Origin: Whitmania pigra
Taxonomy: Eukaryota; Annelida; Clitellata; Hirudinida; Haemopidae
DNA length: 64,000 nucleotides
Assembly: GCA_021613335.1 (NCBI GenBank)
Contig: JAJTWR010000099.1
Span: 1 to 64,000 of the forward strand
Reading direction: 5' to 3'
Shown one piece after another: positions 9,411-19,884 of the stretch. A program made the translations under genes and the position numbers. The notes beneath the pieces are model-generated. The model saw nothing but the letters and a program-made list of their open reading frames with translations. It was not told the origin of the DNA and did no database searches. Every line of letters begins with the position of its first letter. Position 1 is the first letter of the stretch.

Positions 9411-10952
9411 GATGCCAACTCCAGCCCTGGCAGGTTTTCAAGGGCGGCGATTCCCGTCAGATCGCCTTTTTGGATCAGTTCAGCGACGATGGCCAGATCG
9501 GGGGCGAAAAAACGGTCGTCGCTCAACCCTGGCACATGGCGGCGCACCAGGGCGCGGACCCGCTCCAGCGGCGGGCTGGAAACCAGGCCGTCCAGAAAAT
9601 CGCACCCCTGGCAGGCGGCGAGCAGTTCGATGGCCAGCACATGGGCAAGGTTGCGGGTCATGCGATGCAGGCGGTAAGCGCCATGGGCTCCCATCGAGAC
9701 GTGATCTTCCTGATTGGCTGAGGTTGGGATGGAATCGACACAAGCTGGATGGGCCATCTGCTTGTTTTCCGCCACCAAAGCCGCCGCGGTCACTTGCGGG
9801 ATCATGAAACCGGAATTGAGACCGGGGCGCGGCGTCAAAAAAGCTGGCAGGCGCGACAGGACGGGATCGACCAGCAGCGAGATGCGCCGCTCGGCAAGCG
9901 AGCCGATTTCGCAAATCGCCAGTGCCATGATATCGGCGGCAAAGGCGACCGGTTCGGCGTGGAAATTGCCGCCGGAAACCGCTTCGGCGGTGTCGGCGAA
10001 GATCAGCGGATTGTCGCTCACGCCATTGGCTTCGATTGCCAGCGTGGCGGCGACGGCGCGCAACAGATCCAGCGCCGCTCCCATCACCTGCGGTTGGCAG
10101 CGCAGGCAATAGGGGTCCTGGATGCGATCGTCACCGTCACGGTGCGAGGCTCGAATGGCGCTGCCAACCATCAACCGACGCAAAACGCCGGCAACTTCGA
10201 TCTGTCCGGCATGGCGGCGCAGGGCATGGATGCGCGGATCGAACGGGCCGTCCGATCCTTTGGCGGCGTCGGTGGTCAAGGCGCCGCCGATCAAAGCGGC
10301 CTGGAACAGGGTTTCGGCGGCAAACAGGGCGTAAAGGGCATTGGCGGTGCAAAATTGCGTCCCGTTGAGCAAGGCCAACCCTTCCTTGGCGGCGAGCGTC
10401 GCCGGTTGCAGCCCGGCGCGCGCCAGCGCCTCTGCCGCTGGCAGGCGTTCGCTGCGATAAAAAGCCCAGCCGACGCCGATCATGGCCGCTGTCATATGGG
10501 CAAGCGGCGCGAGATCGCCTGACGCTCCAACCGAACCTTGCGCCGGTATCAGCGGCAGAACGTCACGCGCCAGCATATCGACGAGCAGATGCGCGGTTTC
10601 CAGCCGCACGCCCGACGCCCCCTGACCCAGATTGGCCAGTTTCAGCGCCATCGTCAAACGGGTGGACGGCGGCAGGCAGCGGTTCGCCAACGCCGCTGGC
10701 GTGGCTGACAACGAGATTATATTGCAGCTGGGCCAGATCGGCGTCGGCGATGCGCACCGAGGCCAGCTTGCCAAAGCCGGTATTGATGCCATAGACCGGC
10801 TGCCCTTGGGCAAGGATGGCGGCGATGGCATCGGCGCCGGCGCGGATGACGGCGTCGGCTTCCGGGGCCAGGATGATGGCGGCGCCTTGGGCAATCGCCC
10901 GCCAATCGGCGAGCGAAACCGCACCCGGGGTCAAGGTTAGAGAGGGTGTCAT
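9407..10952 (-). CDS. hutH: Histidine ammonia-lyase (one frameshift as sequenced)
   Basis: HutH removes ammonia from histidine to give urocanate, the first committed step of the pathway. The start is the ATG at 10952, which overlaps the hutI stop (ATGA); the first frame holds [17 protein letters not shown]. The second frame, entered between about 10663 and 10683, carries the autocatalytic Ala-Ser-Gly ([14 protein letters not shown]) that forms the MIO electrophile, plus LLNGTQF and the C-terminal domain. The two frames differ by one extra base. Corrected length is 514 residues, normal for the family. All active-site segments are present, so a sequencing indel is as plausible as a true mutation. 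Confidence 0.9.
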
Positions 10953-12154
10953 CGGCCTCTCCAAACCCGGGCATGTAGCGGCAGAGCGCCCATGGCCTGC
11001 ACCAGCTCGGCTGGTTCCTCGACCGACCAGACGGCCAGATCGCAATATTTGCCGGCCGTCAGCGCGCCGATATGCGCCGACAGCCCGAGGGCGGCGGCGG
11101 CGGCCCGGGTAACGCCGGTCAAGCATTCGCGCACACTCATGCCAAAAAGGGTGGCAGCCATGTTCATGGTCAGCAACAGCGAGGTCAGCGGCGAAGTGCC
11201 GGGGTTGCAATCGGTTGACAAGGCTATCGGCACGCCGTGGCGGCGCAATAATTCCAGCGGCGGCAAGCGGGTTTCACGCATGGTATAGAAGGCTCCTGGA
11301 AGCAGAACCGCCACGGCGCCGGCGGCGGCAAGCGCGCTCACCCCGTCGGCATCGGTATATTCGAGATGATCGGCGGACAAGGCGCCAAAACGGGCGGCAA
11401 GCGCGGCGCCGCCTAGATTCGATAACTGGTCGGCATGCAATTTGACGGGCAGTCCCAGCGCCTTGGCGGTTTTGAAGATGCGTTCGATCTGGGTTGGAGA
11501 AAAGGCGATACTCTCGCAAAAGCCATCGACGGCATCGGCCAGCCCGGCTGCGGCGATCGCCGGCAGGTGGCGCTCGACGATGTCATCGACATATTGTTCA
11601 AGATCGGTGCAGCCGGGCGGCGTGGCATGGGCGCCCAGATAGGTGGCGCGCACCCCGACCGGCCGTATCTCTCCCAGCTGGCGGGCAACGCGCAGCAGCC
11701 GCGCTTCGCTGTCCAGATCCAGCCCATAGCCGGACTTGATCTCGATGGTGGTAACCCCTTCGGCGAGCAGCCGGTCCAGCCGGGGCAGGGCGGCTGCGAT
11801 CAGCTGCTCTTCATTGGCGGCGCGCGTGGCGCGCACGGTCGAAACGATGCCGCCGCCAGCGCGGGCGATGGTTTCGTAAGCCGCCCCCTCCAGACGCTGT
11901 TCGAATTCCCTGGCCCGGTTGCCGCCGTAAACCAGATGGGTATGACAATCGATCAGGCCGGGGGTGATCCAGCGGCCGGCGCAATCGACGATGTCGACGG
12001 CTTGCTGAATGAGGCCCGGCTCAGCCGGGCCAGCATAGAGAATGCGCCCGTTTGCCGCGGCGACCATGCCGTCCTCGACGATACCCAGACCGGCTCGCGA
12101 TGGATCGAGAGTGATTAGCCTGGCCTTGATCCAGACCCGATCCACTACCGTCAT
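10949..12154 (-). CDS. hutI: Imidazolonepropionase
   Basis: HutI opens the imidazolone ring to give N-formimino-L-glutamate, the third step of histidine degradation. The 401-residue amidohydrolase shows the metal-binding HTH motif in [13 protein letters not shown], the segment EIKSGYGL, the histidine in KLHADQLSN and the aspartate in [13 protein letters not shown] chose the ATG at 12154 because a GGTGAGGA ribosome site precedes it; a GTG 15 bases upstream is possible. It is the first gene of the hutI-hutH-hutG-hutU operon and overlaps hutH by 4 bp. A perfect inverted repeat at 12176-12207 lies just upstream, between it and the divergent oxoprolinase gene. Confidence 0.94.
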   Translation of the reverse strand: MTVVDRVWIKARLITLDPSRAGLGIVEDGMVAAANGRILYAGPAEPGLIQQAVDIVDCAGRWITPGLIDCHTHLVYGGNRAREFEQRLEGAAYETIARAGGGIVSTVRATRAANEEQLIAAALPRLDRLLAEGVTTIEIKSGYGLDLDSEARLLRVARQLGEIRPVGVRATYLGAHATPPGCTDLEQYVDDIVERHLPAIAAAGLADAVDGFCESIAFSPTQIERIFKTAKALGLPVKLHADQLSNLGGAALAARFGALSADHLEYTDADGVSALAAAGAVAVLLPGAFYTMRETRLPPLELLRRHGVPIALSTDCNPGTSPLTSLLLTMNMAATLFGMSVRECLTGVTRAAAAALGLSAHIGALTAGKYCDLAVWSVEEPAELVQAMGALPLHARVWRGR

Positions 12155-12175
12155 GGGTATGTTCCTCACCGTTGG

Positions 12176-12207
12176 TTATCGTAATATGTATAGGCTTATT
12201 ACGATAA
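12176..12207. promoter_or_regulatory. Candidate operator between hutI and oxoprolinase gene
   Basis: Arms TTATCGTAAT (12176-12185) and ATTACGATAA (12198-12207) are exact reverse complements around a 12-bp AT-rich centre (ATGTATAGGCTT). It sits about 20 bp upstream of the hutI start and about 120 bp upstream of the oxoprolinase start, so a dimeric regulator bound here could control both directions. The regulator is not encoded in the window. That this is a HutC-type site is inference from position only. Confidence 0.5.
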
Positions 12208-12325
12208 TGCCGCGAACGCAAGCAGGGATGGCCAAAACTTACCGCGATCGCGGTCATCGCACCGGAATCCGCACCAAATGTAAAAAATTATGATAATAGT
12301 CGCGTCGGACATGGAGAAGAAATGG

Positions 12326-15300
12326 ATGACCAACGGGCGCTGGCAATTCTGGATCGATCGCGGCGGCACATTCACCGATATCGTTGCCCGGCGACCCGAC
12401 GGTACACTGGCCACCGCCAAGCTGTTGTCGGAAAATCCCGAACGGTATCCTGACGCCGCTGTGCAGGGGATTCGCGATTTTCTGGGTTTGGCGAGCAACG
12501 AAACCGTTCCAGCGAATCGGATCGAAGCGGTCAAGATGGGCACCACGGTGGCAACCAATGCCCTGTTGGAGCGCAAGGGCGACCGCACGGTCCTGGTGAT
12601 CACCAAAGGGTTTCGCGATGCGCTGCGCATCGCTTATCAGGATCGTCCCGATATTTTCGCCCGCCGGATCGCGCTGCCAGAGCTGGTTTATGAGCGGGTA
12701 ATCGAAGCGGATCAGCGCCATGCCGCCGATGGGCGGGAGTTGCGAGCGCTGGATGTCGACGCGTTGCGCGCGCCGCTGCAAGCCGCTTTCGACGATGGGA
12801 TACGCGCTTGCGCCATCGTGTTCATGCATGGCTATCGCTATAGCGCGCATGAGCAGGCCGCGGCCGCCCTGGCCCGCGCCATTGGCTTCACGCAAATCTC
12901 GGTCAGCTGCGAGGTCAGCCCGTTGATGAAGCTGGTTGGGCGCGGCGATACGACGGTGGTCGATGCCTATCTGTCGCCGATTTTGCGTCGCTATGTCGAT
13001 CGGGTCGCCGGGGAGCTGGGCGGCGCGCGGCTGATGTTCATGCAATCGAGCGGCGGTTTGGTCGACGCCCGGTTGTTTCAGGGCAAGGACAGTATCCTGT
13101 CGGGGCCGGCAGGCGGAATCGTCGGCGCGGTTCAAGCCAGCTTGTCAGCCGGTTTCGGCCAGATCATCGGTTTCGATATGGGCGGCACCTCGACCGACGT
13201 ATCCCATTATGACGGCGCTTATGAGCGCGCTTTCGATACTCGTGTCGCCGGGGTTCGGATGCGGGCGCCGATGATGCAGATCAATACCGTGGCGGCGGGC
13301 GGCGGATCGATTTTGGCCTTTGACGGCGCTCGATTCCGTGTTGGACCAGAGTCGGCCGGGGCCAATCCGGGGCCGGCGGCCTATGGACGCGGCGGACCGC
13401 TGACCGTTACCGACTGCAATGTCATGCTTGGCAAGCTCGATCCGCGCTTTTTTCCCAAGCTCTTTGGACCGGATGGCGACCGACCGCTCGACCGGGCGGC
13501 GGTCGAACGGCGTTTCTCCGCCCTTGCCAACGAGGTGCGCGGCCGTACCGGGCGCGAGCGCAGTCTTGAGGAAATCGCCACCGGCTTCTTGCAAATCGCC
13601 GTTGAGAATATGGCCAACGCCATCAAGGAGATTTCGATCCAGCGCGGCTACGATGTCACGCGCTATACCTTATGTTCCTTTGGCGGCGCTGGCGGACAGC
13701 ATGCGTGTCTGGTTGCCGATGCCTTGGGTATTACCAGGGTGTTCTTGCATCCGCTAGCCGGCGTTCTGTCGGCCTATGGCATGGGGTTGGCCGATTTTTG
13801 CGTGTTGCGCGAGGCGGCGGTGGAAGCGCCCTTGACCGCCGAAATCCTGCCGCATCTAGCCGAGCGCCTTGGCCTGTTGGAGCGGGAGGCGGTGGCGGAA
13901 CTGACCGATCAGGAGATTCCACGCCAACATATCCAGCTGCGCCCGGGACTGCGCGTGCGCTATGAGGGCGTCGACGCCTTTTTGCCGGTTGCCTGGCCCG
14001 CCGCGGCGTCAGAGGACAGGCTGGCCGCGATTGTCGCCAGCTTCGAGGAGGCCCATCGCCGGCGTTACGGTTTCATTGTACCCGGCAAGGGGCATATCGT
14101 CGAAGCGGTGGCGGTGGAAGGGATTGGCCGCATGGACCGCTTTACCGATCCCGAAATAGCCGCCCGCGCTGACGGCCAGGCGCTACAGCCGCTCGATCGG
14201 GCGGAGCTTTATCTCGATGGCGACCGGCAGGCAGCGCCGGTCTACGATCGGGCGGCGATGCGCCGCGGCGACCGGGGACGGGACCGGCGATTATCGTTGA
14301 AACCATCGGCACGGTGGTGGTCGAGCCAGGCTGGCAGGCGGAGCTGACCGGCAAAAATCATCTGGTGCTGACACGGGTGGCGCCGTTGCGACGGCAGCGC
14401 GCGATTGGCGCCGAGGTCGATCCGGTGATGCTGGAAATGTTCAGCAATCTGTTCATGTCGATTGCCGAACAGATGGGATCGACCCTGGAAAACACCAGCC
14501 ATTCGGTCAATATCAAGGAACGGCTGGATTTTTCCTGCGCTATTTTCGACCGCGCCGGGCAATTGATCGCCAATGCGCCGCATATGCCGGTGCATCTGGG
14601 CTCGATGGGCGACAGTGTGCTGACCGTTATTCGTCAGCGGGGCGCTGGCTTCAAGCCGGGCGATGTTTATGTATTGAATGCCCCCTATAATGGCGGCACC
14701 CATTTGCCTGACGTGACGGTGATTACCCCGGTTTTTCGACCGGAACAGGCCGGGCCGATGTTTTTTGTCGCATCGCGCGGGCACCATGCCGATATCGGCG
14801 GCATCACCCCCGGCTCTATGCCGCCCGACAGCCGGACGGTGGTGGAGGAAGGGGTGCTGATCGACGATTTCCTCCTGGTCGAGGGGGGGGTGCTGCGCGA
14901 GGCCGAGATACGCGCCTTGCTGCCTCCGGTCCGTATCCGGCCCGCAACCCCGATCAGAATATCGCCGATCTGGGAGCGCAGATCGCGGCCAACGAAAAGG
15001 GCGCGCGGGAATTGAACCGCATGGTCGAACAATTCGGTCTCGATGTCGTGCGCGCCTATATGGGACATGTGCAAGACAATGCTGAGGAGCAGGTGCGCCG
15101 GGCGATCGACGTTTTGCAAGACGGACGCTTCACCTATGACCTCGATAATGGCGCCCGGATATCAGTGGCCATCGCGATCGACCGGAGCAGCCGGTCGGCG
15201 AAGATCGATTTCACCGGCACCTCGGCGCAACTCGACAGCAATTTCAATGCTCCGGCCTCGGTGTGCCGGGCGCGGCGCTCTATGTCTTCCGCACCCTGGT

Positions 15301-15958
15301 CGACGATAACATTCCAATGAATGCCGGTTGTATGCGCCCCTTGACCGTCATCATCCCCCAAGGGTCGATGCTCAATCCGCGTTATCCAGCGGCAGTCGTT
15401 GCCGGAAATGTCGAAACCAGCCAGGTGGTCACCGACGCGCTGTACGGGGCCTTGCAGGTTATGGCCGCTTCCCAGGGGACGATGAATAATTTCACCTTCG
15501 GCAATGCCCGGCATCAATATTACGAAACCATCTGCGGCGGTTCCGGCGCTGGTTCCGGTTTCGCCGGCGCTTCGGCGGTGCATACCCATATGACCAATTC
15601 GCGTTTGACCGACCCGGAAGTGTTGGAATGGCGCTTTCCGGTAATTCTGGAGGAATTCGCTGTCCGGCGCGGCTCCGGAGGGAGGGGGCGTTGGCCGGGT
15701 GGCGATGGCGCGGTGCGGCGCATTCGCTTTGAAGAAGCCATGACGGCGGCTATCCTGGCCAACCGCCGTATGGTGCCGCCTTTTGGCCTGGCGGGCGGCG
15801 AAGCGGGATCGCCTGGCCGCAACTGGGTCGAGAGAAGCGACGGGCGGGTGGAAAATTTTGGCGCTACCCATCGGATCGATATGGCGCCGGGCGATGTGTT
15901 CGTGATCGAAACGCCAGGCGGCGGCGGTTACGGCGCGCCGTTCAATTTTCCAGGGTGA
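12326..15958 (+). CDS. 5-oxoprolinase / hydantoinase (HyuA-HyuB fusion; three frameshifts as sequenced)
   Basis: The protein is a bacterial OPLAH-type fusion that hydrolyses 5-oxoproline to glutamate with ATP. The HyuA half starts with [15 protein letters not shown], then has [13 protein letters not shown] and [11 protein letters not shown]. The HyuB half has [41 protein letters not shown] and the tail ETPGGGGYG. Four frame segments are joined by single missing bases at about 14274-14277 (G run), about 14920 and about 15263. The corrected length is 1211 residues, typical for the family. ATG 12326 was chosen because GGAGAAG lies 8 bases before it; ATG 12290 is possible. It is divergent from the hut operon, and both pathways deliver glutamate, which suggests shared control. 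Its end overlaps the next gene's end by 17 bp. Confidence 0.88.
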
Positions 15959-18046
15959 GCGTCCCGCTATATCCGAATTCAGCCAGAATCTCGGAGACCA
16001 TGGCATCCGAGGTCAATTGGCGCGGCAGATCGGGCAAGCGCTCCAATGCGCCGATGACGCCGGCTTCGATCAGGTCGGGTTTGGCTTGAAAAATCTGCTT
16101 GATCGTCGCGACATCGTTGGCACCGCCGATCATCACGCGTAAGCTGTTGTGGCGGAAAGCGGTTGGTAATTGCCGCTAGACGCTGCATCAGCCAGTTGCG
16201 ATTTTCTCGCGAGTGCGGTTCGGCCAGATCGTAGAACACATAGGAATAACCGGTACCCGGAACGCGTCCGGTGATTGCCGATGCCGGACTAAGGCGGATG
16301 AGCGGCGGCTTACCGACCTGGCGCAACGCGGAAGCCATTTCCTGCAATTCGCCCCGGCTGGTATTATGATCGACCTCCCACACGACGAAACGGGTGACGC
16401 CGCGGGTTTCTTCCGGTTGCTCCTTCCAGCACTGGAGATATGTGGCGCGCAACCGATGACGCAGGAGCGTGGACTTCGATATCGGCAAAATGGCAATGAA
16501 GCGTTTGCCCTGCCGGATAGCTCCGGCGATGGCCTGACCGACGCGATCGAGCATCAGCAGATCCAGGTCGCTCGAGGCCTTTGCCGATTGCGCTTTCTCG
16601 GTCATTTCGAAGGCTGACTGGCAACCGATCGGACCGATCTTGAGCGGGTGCACGAGATAGGTTGCCACCAACCCATTGCTTGCTCCCCAAAAAACCGCGA
16701 TAGCCGATAGCGATGCCGTCAGGACCAGGAGGAGGGAAATGCCGCCACTGCACTGGCAGAACCGACATTGGGGCAGACGGTATTTTTTTGACGCCTGCTT
16801 CGCCGGCGGTGAGCAGGGCGCCGGTTTTGTCATCCGCGGGCGATTGCCTGGCATAGGCTGGGCCAAAACGCGGCCTATCCGCCGCCAGGAATGGCGGGGG
16901 AGGGGGAGGCGCATGGGCGGTCGGCGCTTCGGGCGACAAGGGCGGCGCTGCGGTGAGCGGATCGGCGGGCAGATCGTTCCTGTCGCTGACCAGATCGCTC
17001 CAAAGCGCATCCAAATCGCGCGGCTCAGGCGTCGCCAGCCCTGGCCGAGCCGGCTTGGCCAGGGCTGGCGGGCCGACTATCGCGGCCGCTGCGGGCGGTG
17101 GCGCTGCGGGCGGTGGTGGCGCTGCGGGCGGTGGCGTTGCGGGCGCTGGCTCTTCAATAAGGTCGCCAACGGCATCGTTCCAGGCATCGTCAAAGCTCAA
17201 ACCAGGCAGCAGCCGGGTGACAGGCGCTTTGCTAATGCGAGGATGGCTGGAGGCAGGCAAGCCTGGCGCGTCAGGCTTGCGCATTCGTTCTCGTTCCACA
17301 TCGAGTAGCGCCGCTGTTATCGGCGTTGGGGCTGGATCGCTAGGGGCGATTGCTTGGAGCGGCGCGCTACTGAGCCCGGTCAGCGGTAAAGCGGTCGTTT
17401 GGGGGGATGGCGCTGGTTTGGGAGGCGGTAATCTGATTGGCGGCGATGGCGGGTTTGGCCGTTGCAAGGTTGACAGAAAGCCGCTCAACCCGCTCTTTTG
17501 CTCAACGCTCTGGGGCGCGGGGTCCGATTTCGCCGGGGCTTTCGGCGCCGAGGGCGCTGGCGCCTGGGTTATTGACGCCGGCTCAATCATGGGAGGCGAA
17601 ACGGTTGCTTGAAGCGGCTCGCTTGGCAGAACCTTTTGCTTTGGCAGAACCTCGCGCTCGATCGGCAACTCGGACTTCGGCATCCTGGTATCGGGCACGG
17701 GAGGCAGCAATTCAAACAAGGCGCTGCGCACGGCTTCGCTTTGGCGGTCAAGCGTGTGATCATCCACGCCATCGACTGGAAATGACAATATCAACCCGCG
17801 AGGATCATGGCGGAGCGAGCCGTTCAACGGGGCGATCAAGTCCAAAACGACCTGCTCGATCATCAGGCGTCGCTCGGCGATCAGCGTGTCCCACGCCGCC
17901 CCGTGCAGGGCGCGCAAGGTGCGGTAGCCGACAAGGCGATGACGCGTCGGCCGGTTGGAGGCGCTGAAAGCGCTGGCCGACGATGCCGTTTCGGCTTCGT
18001 CAAGCCGATCCCGCCAGCGCGCAAGAATTTTCCACATCGCCGACAC
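15942..18046 (-). CDS. Proline-rich three-part protein with degenerate EAL-like C-terminal domain (frameshifted twice)
   Basis: Three frame segments give about 700 residues. Residues 1-120 form a compact domain (HRLVGYRTLRALHGAAWDTL, then LILSFPVDGVDD) that resembles degenerate cyclase-like input domains of alphaproteobacteria. Residues 120-440 are a low-complexity proline/alanine linker. A hydrophobic segment near ISLLLVLTASLSAIAVFWG precedes a domain with ATYLVHPLKI, FIAILPISKSTLLRHR and FVVWEVD. This pattern is like the catalytically dead EAL-fold modules in Rhodospirillales proteins. Breaks are an extra A in the A7 run at 16783-16789 and one extra base near 16170. It neighbours cheZ, so a role in motility or c-di-GMP signalling is possible but not shown. 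The domain assignments are by eye. Confidence 0.55.
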
Positions 18047-18286
18047 GTCGGTATCACTCGCTTTCCGATGTTTCGATCGCCAATAAACAGGCAGGGGTTT
18101 TGGCAGTTCGGTTATTCAAGCCAAGGCGGCGCGGCTGGTTTTCCTGCTGGCGAATTCCTGCCAGCGACGCTGATGGGAAGATGAAGCTACGACAGAACAT
18201 AACACCATTCAATGGACCGCGGTCTTGAGGGCGAAGGCGAGGGGCAAAGCCGGTTGGAGCTGGAAAAAAGCCGCGCGTCCGCATGA

Positions 18287-18967
18287 TTACCCCGCTGGTG
18301 GCGGCGATGAACCGAACAGATTGTCGATCTCACCCTGGCTGACCGCGCTGCTCGGCAATTGCGGACCGTTCAACAAAGCAGCCTCATCTGAATTGGTGAA
18401 ATCGCTCGCCTCTCCCAAGGATGTTTCCAGAGGACCGCCCCAAATATGGAGCATATTCTCGATGCGCATTTCAATGTAATTCAATGTCTTGATTACTTTT
18501 GAGATACGCTGTCCGGTAATGTCCTGAAAATTACAATGCTCATAAATTGATATCACTTGCGAATTAATTTCATCCAACCTCTTTATTTGAATTTCATCGG
18601 TAATATCAGATCTTATCTTCGATGAGATTGCATCTATTTCCTCGGTTGCGGTCATGATTTTATCGGTTGCATCTTCGGTATGTTTGACGATGGCATCCAG
18701 CTCGAAATTGGCCGACGAGATCCGATCCATCCGAGTGTCGGCCCCCTCGCCGCGGATCATGGAGATTTCCCTTTTGGTATTGACGATATGGCGGGATAAC
18801 TCCTCCAATTCCCGTGTGAGCAGCTTTATTTCCTCGAGTTTGATTGCGTCGGCTTCGCTGCCATTTTGAGTCAGCGCACGCTTCAACTCATCGAACTCAC
18901 GATACAGGCCACCGCCGATCTCCAGAATGGCGCGCAGCATATCTTCATTGGTAACGGGACGATTCAT
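18287..18967 (-). CDS. cheZ: CheZ-family CheY-P phosphatase
   Basis: The 226-residue protein is mostly helical and contains EHCNFQDITGQRI near residue 145. The Asp and Gln of this FQDxTGQ motif are the catalytic signature of CheZ, which speeds dephosphorylation of CheY-P and so resets flagellar switching. The C terminus ends in SQGEIDNLF plus a proline-rich tail, resembling the CheY-binding peptide at the N terminus of FliM, and probably tethers CheY. It is encoded away from any che operon seen here, next to the EAL-like protein gene on the same strand. Bases 18460-18670, which encode the helical core and the catalytic motif, are unusually AT-rich compared with both ends of the gene. Confidence 0.85.
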   Translation of the reverse strand: MNRPVTNEDMLRAILEIGGGLYREFDELKRALTQNGSEADAIKLEEIKLLTRELEELSRHIVNTKREISMIRGEGADTRMDRISSANFELDAIVKHTEDATDKIMTATEEIDAISSKIRSDITDEIQIKRLDEINSQVISIYEHCNFQDITGQRISKVIKTLNYIEMRIENMLHIWGGPLETSLGEASDFTNSDEAALLNGPQLPSSAVSQGEIDNLFGSSPPPAG

Positions 18968-19134
18968 GGTGTTTTACGGTCTACTCTGCAACGGCAACGG
19001 GTTGTTTCTATGAATGTGCGACGATATGTGCTGTAAGAACAGAAAAAAGTTATCGTGACCGGAGCATCTTCGCGTTGCGCGCTCAATAGTCTGTGGTACG
19101 CTGGTCAGGGATTATATCCGCGAGGAGGAGTGTC

Positions 19135-19755
19135 ATGCCGCTCAGACATGTCCTAGGCTTGCCGATGGCTTACGCTCGAATGATCGAGGAATTCCAGGTT
19201 TCGGTCAGTAATTTCGAACGCCTGTATACCATGCAGCGGCGGAATATGATGGCGCTGGCTGAAGCGAACAAAATATCGCTGGAGGTTATGCAGGCGTTCG
19301 CCCGCCGGCAAGCGCAGATCATGGAGCAGACCACCGCGATGTTTACCGATGCCGCCGGCGATTTGCTGCATGCTCCTAACCCGGCGGTCTTGGCGCAGCG
19401 TCAGTTGACCGTTGCTCACGACGCTTTTCGTCTGGCGCAAACTGAACTGAAAGCCTTCTTGCAACTAGCTACCGACGCGCGCGCGGACGCATGGCAGCTT
19501 TGGACAGCCGATAAAGCCCAGGTCGCGGAAGGCGAGACGGAAAATGTCGATCCGGCCCCTTCCGTACCACAGCAATCCTCCGCCGTGAAAGCAAGCTCAG
19601 CCAGCGATGGCGCTGCCGTCAGCCCCGCCCTAGCGGCTCCGGCGGCCGAGGCAAACCCCATCCCAGCCCCAGAAGCCCCAGCCCCAGAAACTCCAGCCCC
19701 AGAAACTCCACCCAAAGCGCAACGCCCGGCGCCCCGGCGCAAAACCGTTACCTGA
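19135..19755 (+). CDS. Phasin-family protein
   Basis: Phasins coat polyhydroxyalkanoate granules and control their number and size. The 206-residue product has an amphipathic helical body (FQVSVSNFERLYTMQRRNM and a long heptad-like stretch to about residue 125). An alanine/proline-rich tail follows, with imperfect APET repeats and a basic end. I chose ATG 19135 because a strong CGAGGAGGAG ribosome site precedes it; frames opening upstream lack one. The gene is monocistronic. The window also holds phaB at 31727, so a PHB cycle is likely in this organism, although no synthase gene is seen here. Confidence 0.82.
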   Translation: MPLRHVLGLPMAYARMIEEFQVSVSNFERLYTMQRRNMMALAEANKISLEVMQAFARRQAQIMEQTTAMFTDAAGDLLHAPNPAVLAQRQLTVAHDAFRLAQTELKAFLQLATDARADAWQLWTADKAQVAEGETENVDPAPSVPQQSSAVKASSASDGAAVSPALAAPAAEANPIPAPEAPAPETPAPETPPKAQRPAPRRKTVT

Positions 19756-19884
19756 CGCGATTAAGTATGAGTTGGCGTATGACCTGACCTGCCATGCGGG
19801 TTTTAATTGCAGCTTGCGATATAGCGCTAGCGGCCAGGCGATCATCCGCTTTGCTCGCCGGTTCGGTGGTTGCAAGCGCTGGTC

